From Megachile rotundata (Eukaryota > Arthropoda > Insecta > Hymenoptera > Megachilidae): a stretch of DNA of 64,000 nt. The stretch spans positions 124,001 through 188,000 of the forward strand of contig NW_027473501.1 of the NCBI RefSeq assembly GCF_050947335.1. The letters run 5' to 3'. The notes beneath the pieces are model-generated. The model worked only from the letters and a program-made list of their open reading frames with translations, was not told the DNA's origin and did not search any database. Made by a program: the position numbers and the translations under genes. Below, piece by piece: positions 53,301-64,000 of the stretch (position 1 is its first letter; each line of letters starts with the position of its first letter).

Positions 53301-53697
53301 TAACAGTAATAAGTATAGTAATTGTCGTTATATCGATCATATAACCATAATATGGCTAATAGCATGAGTTAGATTGATAATAATAAGAGTAATGAGTATA
53401 GTAATTGTCGTTCTATCGATCATATCTGCATAATATGGTTAATAATATGAGTTAGATTGATAATAGTGAGTGTAATAAATATAGTAATTGTCGTTCTATC
53501 GCTCATATAAGCACAATATGGCTAATAATATCAGTTAGATTGATAATAATAAGAGTAATAAGTACAGTAATTGTCGTTCTATCGATCATATAAGCATAAT
53601 ATGGGTAATAATATGAGTTAGATTGATAATACTAAGAGTAGTGAGTATATTAATTCTCATTCTATCGAATCATATAAGCATAATATGGCTAATAATA
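50377..53697 (+). repeat. 40-monomer higher-order unit, copy 1 (3,321 bp)
   Basis: The monomer order repeats from 53698 at +3,321 bp, which is 40 x 83 plus the 1-bp insertion. Anchors are CCGCATAATATGG, GTTATTGTAG (50911 and 54232), CTAAGAATATGAG (52111 and 55432), GTGGTTCTATCGG and GATAACACTAAGGG. The block contains the second copy of the 6-monomer duplication (about 50377-50874). Confidence 0.86.
53614..53697 (+). repeat. 84-bp monomer, 1-bp insertion
   Basis: It carries the same CGAATC insertion as the unit at 50293, offset by 3,321 bp (40 monomers plus 1). It also has a private change, TATATTAATTC. Confidence 0.92.
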
Positions 53698-56130
53698 TGA
53701 GTTAGATAGATAATAATAAGAGTAATGAGTATAGTAATTGTAGTTCTATCGATCATATCCGCATAATATGGTTAATAATATGAGTTAGATTCATAATAAT
53801 AACAGTAATAAGTATAGTAATTGTCGTTATATCGATCATATAACCATAATATGGCTAATAGCATGAGTTAGATTGATAATAATAAGAGTAATGAGTATAG
53901 TAATTGTCGTTCTATCGATCATATCTGCATAATATGGTTAATAATATGAGTTAGATTGATAATAGTGAGTGTAATAAATATAGTAATTGTCGTTCTATCG
54001 CTCATATAAGCACAATATGGCTAATAATATGAGTTAGATTGATAATAATAAGAGTAATAAGTATAGTAATTGTCGTTCTATCGATAATATAAGCATAATA
54101 TGGCTAATAATATGAGTTAGATTGATAATACTAAGAGTAGTGAGTATAGTAATTCTCGTTCTATCGATCATATAAGCATAATATGGCTAATAATATGAGT
54201 TAGATTGATAATAATAAGAGTAATGAGTATAGTTATTGTAGTTCTATCGATCATTTAAGCATAATATGGCTAATAATATGAGTTAGATTGATAATAATAA
54301 GAGTAATGAGTATAGTAATTGTAGTTCTATCGATCATATCTGCATAATATGGTTAATAATATGAGTTAGATTGATAATAATAAGAGTAATAAGTATAGTA
54401 TTTGTCGTTCTATCGATCATATAAGCATAATATGGCTAAGAATATGAGTTAGATTGATAATAATAAGAGTAATAAGTATAGTAATTGTGGTTCTATCGGT
54501 CATTTAAGCATAATATGGCTAATAATATGAGTCAGATTGATAATAATAACAGTAATAAGTATAGTAATTGTCGTTCTATCGATAATATAAGCATAATATG
54601 GCTAATAATATGAGTTAGATTGATAATACTAAGAGTAGTGAGTATAGTAATTCTCGTTCTATCGATCATATAAGCATAATATGGCTAATAATATGAGTTA
54701 GATTGATAATAATAAGAGTAATAAGTATAGTAATTGTCGTTCTATCGATCATATAAGCATAATATGGCTAATAATATGAGTTAGATTGATAATACTAAGA
54801 GTAGTGAGTATAGTAATTCTCATTTTATCGATCATATAAGCATAATATGGCTAATAATATGAGTTAGATAGATAATAATAAGAGTAATGAGTATAGTAAT
54901 TGTAGTTCTATCGATCATATCTGCATAATATGGTTAATAATATGAGTTAGATTCATAATAATAGCAGTAATAAGTATAGTAATTGTGGTTATATCGATCA
55001 TATAACCATAATATGGCTAATAGCATGAGTTAGATTGATAATAATAAGAGTAATGAGTATAGTAATTGTCGTTCTATCGATCATATCTGCATAATATGGT
55101 TAATAATATGAGTTAGATTGATAATAGTGAGTGTAATAAATATAGTAATTGTCGTTCTATCGCTCATATAAGCACAATATGGCTAATAATATGAGTTAGA
55201 TTGATAATAATAAGAGTAATAAGTATAGTAATTGTCGTTCAATCGATCATATAAGCATAATATGGCTAATAATATGAGTTAGATTGATAATAATAAGAGT
55301 AATGAGTATAGTAATTGTAGTTCTATCGATCATTTAAGCATAATATGGCTAATAATATGAGTTAGATTGATAATAATAAGAGTAATAAGTATAGTATTTG
55401 TCGTTCTATCGATCATATAAGCATAATATGGCTAAGAATATGAGTTAGATTTATAATAATAAGAGTAATAAGTATAGTAATTGTGGTTCTATCGGTCATT
55501 TAAGCATAATATGGCTAATAATATGAGTCAGATTGATAATAATAACAGTAATAAGTATAGTAATTGTCGTTCTATCGATAATATAAGCATAATATGGCTA
55601 ATAATATGAGTTAGATTGATAATACTAAGAGTAGTGAGTATAGTAATTCTCGTTCTATCGATCATATAAGCATAATATGGCTAATAATATGAGTTAGATT
55701 GATAATACTAAGAGTAGTGAGTATAGTAATTGTCGTTCTATCGATCATATAAGCATAATATGGCTAATAATATGAGTTAGATTGATAACACTAAGGGTAG
55801 TGAGTATAGTAATTCTCGTTCTATCGATCATATAAGCATAATATGGCTAATAATATGAGTTGGATTGATAATAATAAGAGTAATAAGTACAGTAATTGTC
55901 GTTCTATCGATCGTATAAGCATAATATGGCTAATAATATGAGTTAGATTGATAATACTAAGAGTAGTGAGTATAGTAATTCTCATTCTATCGATCATATA
56001 AGCATAATATGGCTAATAATATGAGTTAGATAGATAATAATAAGAGTAATGAGTATAGTAATTGTAGTTCTATCGATCATATCTGCATAATATGGTTAAT
56101 AATATGAGTTAGATTCATAATAATAACAGT
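53698..56130 (+). repeat. 40-monomer higher-order unit, copy 2 (partial)
   Basis: It follows 50377-52800 closely. Near 56.13 kb a monomer begins like the ATTCATAATAATAACAG class and ends like the AATAAATATAG/CGCTC class, so several monomers are missing at a fusion point. The same fused monomer recurs at 63750 (+7,637 bp), where the end of the window (about 63.5-64.0 kb) repeats 55.85-56.36 kb. Confidence 0.82.
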
Positions 56131-57260
56131 AATAAATATAGTAATTGTCGTTCTATCGCTCATATAAGCACAATATGGCTAATAATATGAGTTAGATTGA
56201 TAATAATAAGAGTAATAAGTATAGTAATTGTCGTTCTATCGATAATATAAGCATAATATGGCTAATAATATGAGTTAGATTGATAATACTAAGGGTAGTG
56301 AGTAAAGTAATTCTCGTTCTATCGATCATATAAGCATAATATGGCTAATAATATGAGTTGGATTGATAATAATAAGAGTAATAATTATAGTAATTGTCGT
56401 TCTATCGATCATATAAGCATAATATGGCTAATAATATGAGTTAGATTGATAATACTAAGAGTAGTGAGTATAGTAATTCTCATTCTATCGATCATATAAG
56501 CATAATATGGCTAATAATATGAGTTAGATTGATAATACTAAGAGTAGTGAGTATAGTAATTGTCGTTCTATCGATCATATAAGCATAATATGGCAAATAA
56601 TATGAGTTAGATTGATAATAATAAGAGTAGTAAGTATAGTATTTGTCGTTCTATCCATCATATAAGCATAATATGGTTAATAATATGAGTTAGATTGATA
56701 ATAATAAGAGTAATAAGTATAGTATTTGTCGTTCTATCGATCATATAAGCATAATATGGCTAAGAATATGAGTTAGATTGATAATAATAAGAGTAATAAG
56801 TATAGTAATTGTGGTTCTATTGGTCATTTAAGCATAATATGGCTAATAATATGAGTCAGATTGATAATAATAACAGTAATAAGTATAGTAATTGTCGTTC
56901 TATCGATAATATAAGCATAATATGGCTAATAATATGAGTTAGATTGATAATACTAAGAGTAGTGAGTATAGTATTTGTCGTTCTATCGATCATATAAGCA
57001 TAATATGGCTAATAATACGAGTTAGATTGATAACAATAAGAGTAATAAGTATAGTAATTGTCGTTCTATCGATCATTTAACCATAATATGGCTAATTATA
57101 TGAGTTAGATTGATAATAATAAGAGTAATAAGTATAGTAATTGTCGTTCTATCGATAATATAAGCATAATATGGCTAATAATATGAGTTAGATTGATAAT
57201 ACTAAGGGTAGTGAGTATAGTAATTCTCGTTCTATCGATCATATAAGCATAATATGGCTA
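56131..57260 (+). repeat. Satellite stretch, mixed right-domain monomers
   Basis: About 13 monomers of CTAAGAGTAGTGAG, AACAGTAATAAG and CTAAGAATATGAG classes lie here in an order I could not match as a single block elsewhere. Private changes include TGGCAAATAAT near 56.59 kb, ATACGAGTTAG near 57.02 kb and CTAATTATATG near 57.09 kb. No non-satellite sequence is present. Confidence 0.7.
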
Positions 57261-59140
57261 ATAATATGAGTTTGATTGATAATACTAAGAGTAGTGAGTA
57301 TAGTAATTGTCGTTCTATCGATCATATAAGCATAATATGGCTAATAATATGAGTTAGATTGATAATAATAACAGTAATAAGTATAGTAATTGTCGTTCTA
57401 TCGATAATATAAGCATAATATGGCTAATAATATGAGTTTGATTGATAATACTAAGAGTAGTGAGTATAGTAATTGTCGTTCTATCGATCATATAAGCACA
57501 ATATGGCTAATAATATTAGTTAGATTGATAATAATAAGAGTAATAAGTATAGTAATTGTCGTTCTATCGATTACATCTGCATAATATGGTTAATAATATG
57601 AGTTAGATTGATAATAATAAGAGTAATAAGTATAGTAATTGTCGTTATATCGATCATATAACCATAATATGGCTAATAGCATGAGTCAGATTGATAATAA
57701 TAAGAGTAATGAGTATAGTAATTGTCGTTCTATCGATCATATCTGCATAATATGGTTAATAATATGAGTTAGATTGATAAATGTGAGTGTAATAAATATA
57801 GTAATTGTCGTTCTATCGCTCATATAAGCACAATATGGCTAATAATATGAGTTAGATTGATAATAATAAGAGTAATAAGTATAGTAATTGTCGTTCTATC
57901 GATCATATAAGCATAATATGGCTAATAATATGAGTTAGATTGATAATAATAACAGTAATAAGTATAGTAATTGTCGTTCTATCGATAATATAAGCATAAT
58001 ATGGCTAATAATATGAGTTAGATTGATAATACTAAGAGTAGTGAGTATAGTAATTGTCGTTCTATCGATCATATAAGCATAATATGGCTAATAATATGAG
58101 TTAGATTGATAATAATAAGAGTAATGAGTATAGTAATTGTAGTTCTATCGATCATATCTGCATAATATGGTTAATAATATGAGTTAGAATGATAATAATA
58201 AGAATAATAAGTATAGTAATTGAAGTTCTATCGATCATATCTGCATAATATGGTTAATAATATGAGTTAGATTGATAATAGTGAGTGTAATAAGTATAGT
58301 GAATGTCGTTCTATCGATCATACCAGCATAATACGGGTAATAATATGAGTTGGATTGATAATAATAAGAGTAATGAGTATAGTAATTGTAGTTCTATCGA
58401 TCATATTAGCATAATCTGGCTAATAATATGAGTTAGATTCATAATAATAGGAGTAATAAGTATAGTAATTGTCGTTATATCGATCATATAACCATAATAT
58501 GGCTAATAGCATGAGTTAGATTGATAATAATAAGAGTAATAAGTATAGTAATTGTCGTTCTATCGATCATATAAGCATAATATGGCTAATAATATGAGTT
58601 AGATTGATAATAATAAGTGTAGTAAGTATAGTAATTGTCGTTCTATCGATCATAATTGCATAATATGGTTAATAATATGAGTTAGATTGATAATAATAAG
58701 AGTAATAAGTATAGTAATTGTCGTTATATCGATCATATAACCATAATATGGCTAATAGCATGAGTTAGATTGATAAGAATAAGAGTAATGAGTATAGTAA
58801 TTCTCGTTCTATCGATCATATAAGCATAATATGGCTAATAATATGAGTTAGATTGATAATACTAAGAGTAGTGAGTATAGTAATTGTCGTTCTATCCATC
58901 ATATAAGCATAATATGGCTAATAATATGAGTTAGATTGATAATACTAAGGGTAGTGAGTATAGTAATTCTCGTTCTATCGATCATATAAGCATAATATGG
59001 CTAATAATATGAGTTGGATTGATAATAATAAGAGTAATAAGTACAGTAATTGTCGTTCTATCGATCATATAAGCATAATATGGCTAATAATATGAGTTAG
59101 ATTGATAATACTAAGAGTAGTGAGTATAGTAATTCTCATT
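57261..59140 (+). repeat. Right-domain segment, copy 3 (+112 monomers from 48 kb)
   Basis: This matches 47.96-49.84 kb at +9,298 bp (112 x 83 plus two 1-bp insertions lying in between). It shares ATATTAGTTAG, ATTACATCTGC, GCATGAGTCAG, GATAAATGTGAG, TTGAAGTTC and TCTATCCATC. Private changes include CATACCAGC near 58.32 kb. It joins at 59.1 kb to a copy of the 53.7-55.4 kb segment. Confidence 0.85.
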
Positions 59141-59176
59141 CTATCGAATCATATAAGCATAATATGGCTAATAATA
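59093..59176 (+). repeat. 84-bp monomer, 1-bp insertion
   Basis: This is the third carrier of the CGAATC insertion, offset by 5,479 bp (66 monomers plus 1) from 53614. It lies at the junction where a copy of the 48-49.8 kb segment is followed by a copy of the 53.7-55.4 kb segment. Confidence 0.92.
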
Positions 59177-59674
59177 TGAGTTAGATAGATAATAATAAGA
59201 GTAATGAGTATAGTAATTGTAGGTCTATCGATCATATCCGCATAATATGGTTAATAATATGAGTTAGATTCATAATAATAACAGTAATAAGTATAGTAAT
59301 TGTCGTTATATCGATCATATAACCATAATATGGCTAATAGCATGAGTTAGATTGATAATAATAAGAGTAATGAGTATAGTAATTGTCGTTCTATCGATCA
59401 TATCTGCATAATATGGTTAATAATATGAGTTAGATTGATAATAGTGAGTGTAATAAATATAGTAATTGTCGTTCTATCGCTCATATAAGCACAATATGGC
59501 TAATAATATGAGTTAGATTGATAATAATAAGAGTAATAAGTATAGTAATTGTCGTTCTATCGATAATATAAGCATAATATGGCTAATAATATGAGTTAGA
59601 TTGATAATACTAAGAGTAGTGAGTATAGTAATTCTCGTTCTATCGATCATATAAGCATAATATGGCTAATAATA

Positions 59675-61500
59675 TGAGTTAGATTGATAATAATAAGAGT
59701 AATGAGTATAGTTATTGTAGTTCTATCGATCATTTAAGCATAATATGGCTAATAATATGAGTTAGATTGATAATAATAAGAGTAATGAGTATAGTAATTG
59801 TAGTTCTATCGATCATATCTGCATAATATGGTTAATAATATGAGTTAGATTGATAATAATAAGAGTAATAAGTATAGTATTTGTCGTTCTATCGATCATA
59901 TAAGCATAATATGGCTAAGAATATGAGTTACATTGATAATAATAAGAGTAATAAGTATAGTAATTGTGGTTCTATCGGTCATTTAAGCATAATATGGCTA
60001 ATAATATGAGTCAGATTGATAATAATAACAGTAATAAGTATAGTAATTGTCGTTCTATCGATAATATAAGCATAATATGGCTAATAATATGAGTTAGATT
60101 GATAATACTAAGAGTAGTGAGTATAGTAATTCTCGTTCTATCGATCATATAAGCATAATATGGCTAATAATATGAGTTAGATTGATAATAATAAGAGTAA
60201 TAAGTATAGTAATTGTCGTTCTATCGATCATATAAGCATAATATGGCTAATAATATGAGTTAGATTGATAATACTAAGAGTAGTGAGTATAGTAATTCTC
60301 ATTTTATCGATCATATAAGCATAATATGGCTAATAATATGAGTTAGATAGATAATAATAAGAGTAATGAGTATAGTAATTGTAGTTCTATCGATCATATC
60401 TGCATAATATGGTTAATAATATGAGTTAGATTCATAATAATAGCAGTAATAAGTATAGTAATTGTGGTTATATCGATCATATAACCATAATATGGCTAAT
60501 AGCATGAGTTAGATTGATAATAATAAGAGTAATGAGTATAGTAATTGTCGTTCTATCGATCATATCTGCATAATATGGTTAATAATATGAGTTAGATTGA
60601 TAATAGTGAGTGTAATAAATATAGTAATTGTCGTTCTATCGCTCATATAAGCACAATATGGCTAATAATATGAGTTAGATTGATAATAATAAGAGTAATA
60701 AGTATAGTAATTGTCGTTCAATCGATCATATAAGCATAATATGGCTAATAATATGAGTTAGATTGATAATAATAAGAGTAATGAGTATAGTAATTGTAGT
60801 TCTATCGATCATTTAAGCATAATATGGCTAATAATATGAGTTAGATTGATAATAATAAGAGTAATAAGTATAGTATTTGTCGTTCTATCGATCATATAAG
60901 CATAATATGGCTAAGAATATGAGTTAGATTGATAACACTAAGGGTAGTGAGTATAGTAATTCTCGTTCTATCGATCATATAAGCATAATATGGCTAATAA
61001 TATGAGTTGGATTGATAATAATAAGAGTAATAAGTACAGTAATTGTCGTTCTATCTATCATATAAGCATAATATGGCTAATAATATGAGTTAGATTGATA
61101 ATACTAAGAGTAGTGAGTATAGTAATTCTCATTCTATCGATCATATAAGCATAATATGGCTAATAATATGAGTTAGATAGATAATAATAAGAGTAATGAG
61201 TATAGTAATTGTAGTTCTATCGATCATATCTGCATAATATGGTTAATAATATGAGTTAGATTCATAATAATAACAGTAATAAGTATAGTAATTGTCGTTA
61301 TATCGATCATATAACCATAATATGGCTAATAGCATGAGTTAGATTGATAATAATAAGAGTAATGAGTATAGTAATTGTCGTTCTATCGATCATATCTGCA
61401 TAATATGGTTAATAATATGAGTTAGATTGATAATAGTGAGTGTAATAAATATAGTAATTGTCGTTCTATCGCTCATATAAGCATAATATGGCTAATAATA
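59675..61500 (+). repeat. 22-monomer higher-order unit, copy 1 (1,826 bp)
   Basis: It begins with the GTTATTGTAGTTC monomer, whose marker at 59711 recurs at 61537. The first 15 monomers match the next copy at +1,826 bp and also 54.2-55.4 kb. The remaining part (from GATAACACTAAGGG near 60.93 kb) matches 55.79 kb, so a run of monomers has dropped out at about 60.92 kb. Confidence 0.84.
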
Positions 61501-62759
61501 TGAGTTAGATTGATAATAATAAGAGTAATGAGTATAGTTATTGTAGTTCTATCGATCATTTAAGCATAATATGGCTAATAATATGAGTTAGATTGATAAT
61601 AATAAGAGTAATGAGTATAGTAATTGTAGTTCTATCGATCATATCTGCATAATATGGTTAATAATATGAGTTAGATTGATAATAATAAGAGTAATAAGTA
61701 TAGTATTTGTCGTTCTATCGATCATATAAGCATAATATGGCTAAGAATATGAGTTAGATTGATAATAATAAGAGTAATAAGTATAGTAATTGTGGTTCTA
61801 TCGGTCATTTAAGCATAATATGGCTAATAATATGAGTCAGATTGATAATAATAACAGTAATAAGTATAGTAATTGTCGTTCTATCGATAATATAAGCATA
61901 ATATGGCTAATAATATGAGTTAGATTGATAATACTAAGAGTAGTGAGTATAGTAATTCTCGTTCTATCGATCATATAAGCATAATATGGCTAATAATATG
62001 AGTTAGATTGATAATAATAAGAGTAATAAGTATAGTAATTGTCGTTCTATCGATCATATAAGCATAATATGGCTAATAATATGAGTTAGATTGATAATAC
62101 TAAGAGTAGTGAGTATAGTAATTCTCATTTTATCGATCATATAAGCATAATATGGCTAATAATATGAGTTAGATAGATAATAATAAGAGTAATGAGTATA
62201 GTAATTGTAGTTCTATCGATCATATCTGCATAATATGGTTAATAATATGAGTTAGATTCATAATAATAGCAGTAATAAGTATAGTAATTGTGGTTATATC
62301 GATCATATAACCATAATATGGCTAATAGCATGAGTTAGATTGATAATAATAAGAGTAATGAGTATAGTAATTGTCGTTCTATCGATCATATCTGCATAAT
62401 ATGGTTAATAATATGAGTTAGATTGATAATAGTGAGTGTAATAAATATAGTAATTGTCGTTCTATCGCTCATATAAGCACAATATGGCTAATAATATGAG
62501 TTAGATTGATAATAATAAGAGTAATAAGTATAGTAATTGTCGTTCAATCGATCATATAAGCATAATATGGCTAATAATATGAGTTAGATTGATAATAATA
62601 AGAGTAATGAGTATAGTAATTGTAGTTCTATCGATCATTTAAGCATAATATGGCTAATAATATGAGTTAGATTGATAATAATAAGAGTAATAAGTATAGT
62701 ATTTGTCGTTCTATCGATCATATAAGCATAATATGGCTAAGAATATGAGTTAGATTTAT
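61501..62759 (+). repeat. 22-monomer higher-order unit, copy 2 (matching part)
   Basis: This is a copy of the first 15 monomers of 59675-61500. At about 62.75 kb it continues with a GATTTATAATAAT monomer, as at 52.13 and 55.45 kb, rather than with the copy-1 order. It therefore keeps the undeleted ancestral succession. Confidence 0.83.
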
Positions 62760-64000
62760 AATAATAAGAGTAATAAGTATAGTAATTGTGGTTCTATCGG
62801 TCATTTAAGCATAATATGGCTAATAATATGAGTCAGATTGATAATAATAACAGTAATAAGTATAGTAATTGTCGTTCTATCGATAATATAAGCATAATAT
62901 GGCTAATAATATGAGTTAGATTGATAATACTAAGAGTAGTGAGTATAGTAATTCTCGTTCTATCGATCATATAAGCATAATATGGCTAATAATATGAGTT
63001 AGATTGATAATACTAAGAGTAGTGAGTATAGTAATTGTCGTTCTATCGATCATATAAGCATAATATGGCTAATAATATGAGTTAGATTGATAACACTAAG
63101 GGTAGTGAGTATAGTAATTCTCGTTCTATCGATCATATAAGCATAATATGGCTAATAATATGAGTTGGATTGATAATAATAAGAGTAATAAGTATAGTAA
63201 TTGTCGTTCAATCGATCATATAAGCATAATATGGCTAATAATATGAGTTAGATTGATAATACTAAGACTAGTGAGTATAGTAATTCTCGTTCTACCGATT
63301 ATAAAAGCATAATATGGCTAGTAATATGAGTTAGATTGATAATACTAAGAGTAGTGAGTATAGTAATTGTCGTTCTATCGATCATATAAGCATAATATGG
63401 CTAATAATTTGAGTTAGATTGATAATAATAAGAGTAGTAAGTATAGTATTTGTCGTTCTATCGATCATATAAGCATAATATGGCTAATAATATGAGTTGG
63501 ATTGATAATAATAAGAGTAATAAGTACAGTAATTGTCGTTCTATCGATCATATAAGCATAATATGGCTAATAATATGAGTTAGATTGATAATACTAAGAG
63601 TAGTGAGTATAGTAATTCTCATTCTATCGATCATATAAGCATAATATGGCTAATAATATGAGTTAGATAGATAATAATAAGAGTAATGAGTATAGTAATT
63701 GTAGTTCTATCGATCATATCTGCATAATATGGTTAATAATATGAGTTAGATTCATAATAATAACAGTAATAAATATAGTAATTGTCGTTCTATCGCTCAT
63801 ATAAGCACAATATGGCTAATAATATGAGTTAGATTGATAATAATAAGAGTAATAAGTATAGTAATTGTCGTTCTATCGATAATATAAGCATAATATGGCT
63901 AATAATATGAGTTAGATTGATAATACTAAGGGTAGTGAGTAAAGTAATTCTCGTTCTATCGATCATATAAGCATAATATGGCTAATAATATGAGTTGGAT
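62760..64000 (+). repeat. Satellite to the right edge of the window
   Basis: The stretch to about 63.2 kb follows 55.45-55.9 kb. A few monomers with private changes come next (AAGACTAGTGAG and CTACCGATTATAAAAGC near 63.29 kb, AATTTGAG near 63.41 kb). From about 63.5 kb it repeats 55.85-56.36 kb. The array is still running at base 64000, 10 bp into a TGAGTTGGAT monomer, so its right end lies outside the window. Confidence 0.8.

Larger units (their letters stand above)
1..64000 (+). repeat. 83-bp AT-rich satellite array, 771 monomers
   Basis: The entire window is head-to-tail copies of one 83-bp unit in a single orientation. In my phasing each unit opens with TGAGTTAGATTGATAATAAT, carries GTCGTTCTATCGATCATA in its centre and closes with ATATGGCTAATAATA. 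The consensus has 34 A, 29 T, 14 G and 6 C (24% GC, G over C on this strand). Units begin at 1, 84, 167 and so on. The last complete unit ends at 63990, giving 771 units of which 762 are 83 bp. Neighbouring units differ by a few substitutions and almost never by indels. No gene, RNA gene, transposon or unique spacer was found anywhere on either strand, so this entry also covers all gene-free stretches. Because 83 is not a multiple of three, the reading frame rotates at each unit and stops recur in all frames. Long satellite arrays of this kind are typical of eukaryotic heterochromatin. The family and species are not recognised. Confidence 0.98.

Noticed and set aside
1..64000. CRISPR array, given the short regular period
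   Set aside because: There are no unique spacers. All 83 positions of the unit are repeated, variation is by scattered substitution, and no cas genes are present.
1..64000. Coding tandem repeat of a large adhesin or similar protein
   Set aside because: The 83-bp period is not a multiple of three, and stop codons recur in all six frames within a few monomers.
1..64000. Promoter, TATA box or polyadenylation signals (CATATAAG, AATAAATATAG)
   Set aside because: Such A/T words occur by composition in almost every monomer or in whole variant classes, with no gene nearby to support a function.
1..64000. Yeast-type replication origin (ARS consensus) in the AT-rich tract
   Set aside because: The closest words, around GATTTATAATAAT, do not match the 11-bp consensus, and AT richness alone is not evidence.
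1..64000. Transposable element or LTR fragments between monomers
   Set aside because: I followed the monomer phase through the window. Every segment between monomer starts is accounted for by an 82-, 83- or 84-bp unit, leaving no room for an insertion.

Overview
The whole 64 kb window is one uninterrupted tandem satellite array. Its unit is an AT-rich 83-bp monomer, about 24% GC in the consensus, and every copy lies in the same orientation. The array enters at base 1 exactly on a monomer boundary by my phasing, which sets monomer position 1 at TGAGTTAGAT, and runs off the right edge 10 bp into a new monomer. Counting in register gives 771 complete monomers: 762 of 83 bp, six of 82 bp and three of 84 bp, plus 10 bp. 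That total accounts for every base. I found no gene, RNA gene, transposon, CRISPR array or unique-sequence island on either strand. The only long open frames are two copies of a chance 64-codon frame.

An array this long, with layered higher-order duplications, is typical of eukaryotic constitutive heterochromatin (centromeric, pericentromeric or subtelomeric). It is not typical of bacteria or viruses. I do not recognise the 83-bp family and cannot name the organism. No flanking sequence is available to place the array on a chromosome.

Layout. From 1 to about 13 kb the array is rich in monomers carrying GTCGTGCTATC and CATTTAAGC. It holds a 3,151-bp-offset duplication (167-1844 and 3318-4995), an 11-monomer repeat (1992-2903 and onward) and a clean 18-monomer tandem pair (5807-7300 and 7301-8794) with a 9-monomer subperiod. 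From about 13 to 41 kb the dominant variants are CACAATATGG, the AACC/GCATGAG pair and an ATACGGGT/ATGTGGCT two-monomer module. This region includes a 66-monomer duplication (about 13.26 to 18.74 kb, repeated from 18.74 kb). The stretch 9.69-23.05 kb, about 161 monomers, is itself duplicated in tandem from 23.05 kb, which brings first-domain variants back at 23.05-26 kb. A 36-37-monomer block then recurs at 28.4, 32.3 and 35.4 kb. From about 41 to 64 kb the dominant variants are CTAAGAGTAGTGAG, AACAGTAATAAG and TATCGATAATATAAG, with duplications of 25, 72, 112, 40, 22 and 6 monomers.

The copies act together only as a repeat system. All copy offsets are whole numbers of monomers once the nine 1-bp length variants are counted. 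That is what in-register unequal exchange or conversion would produce. No single higher-order unit dominates.
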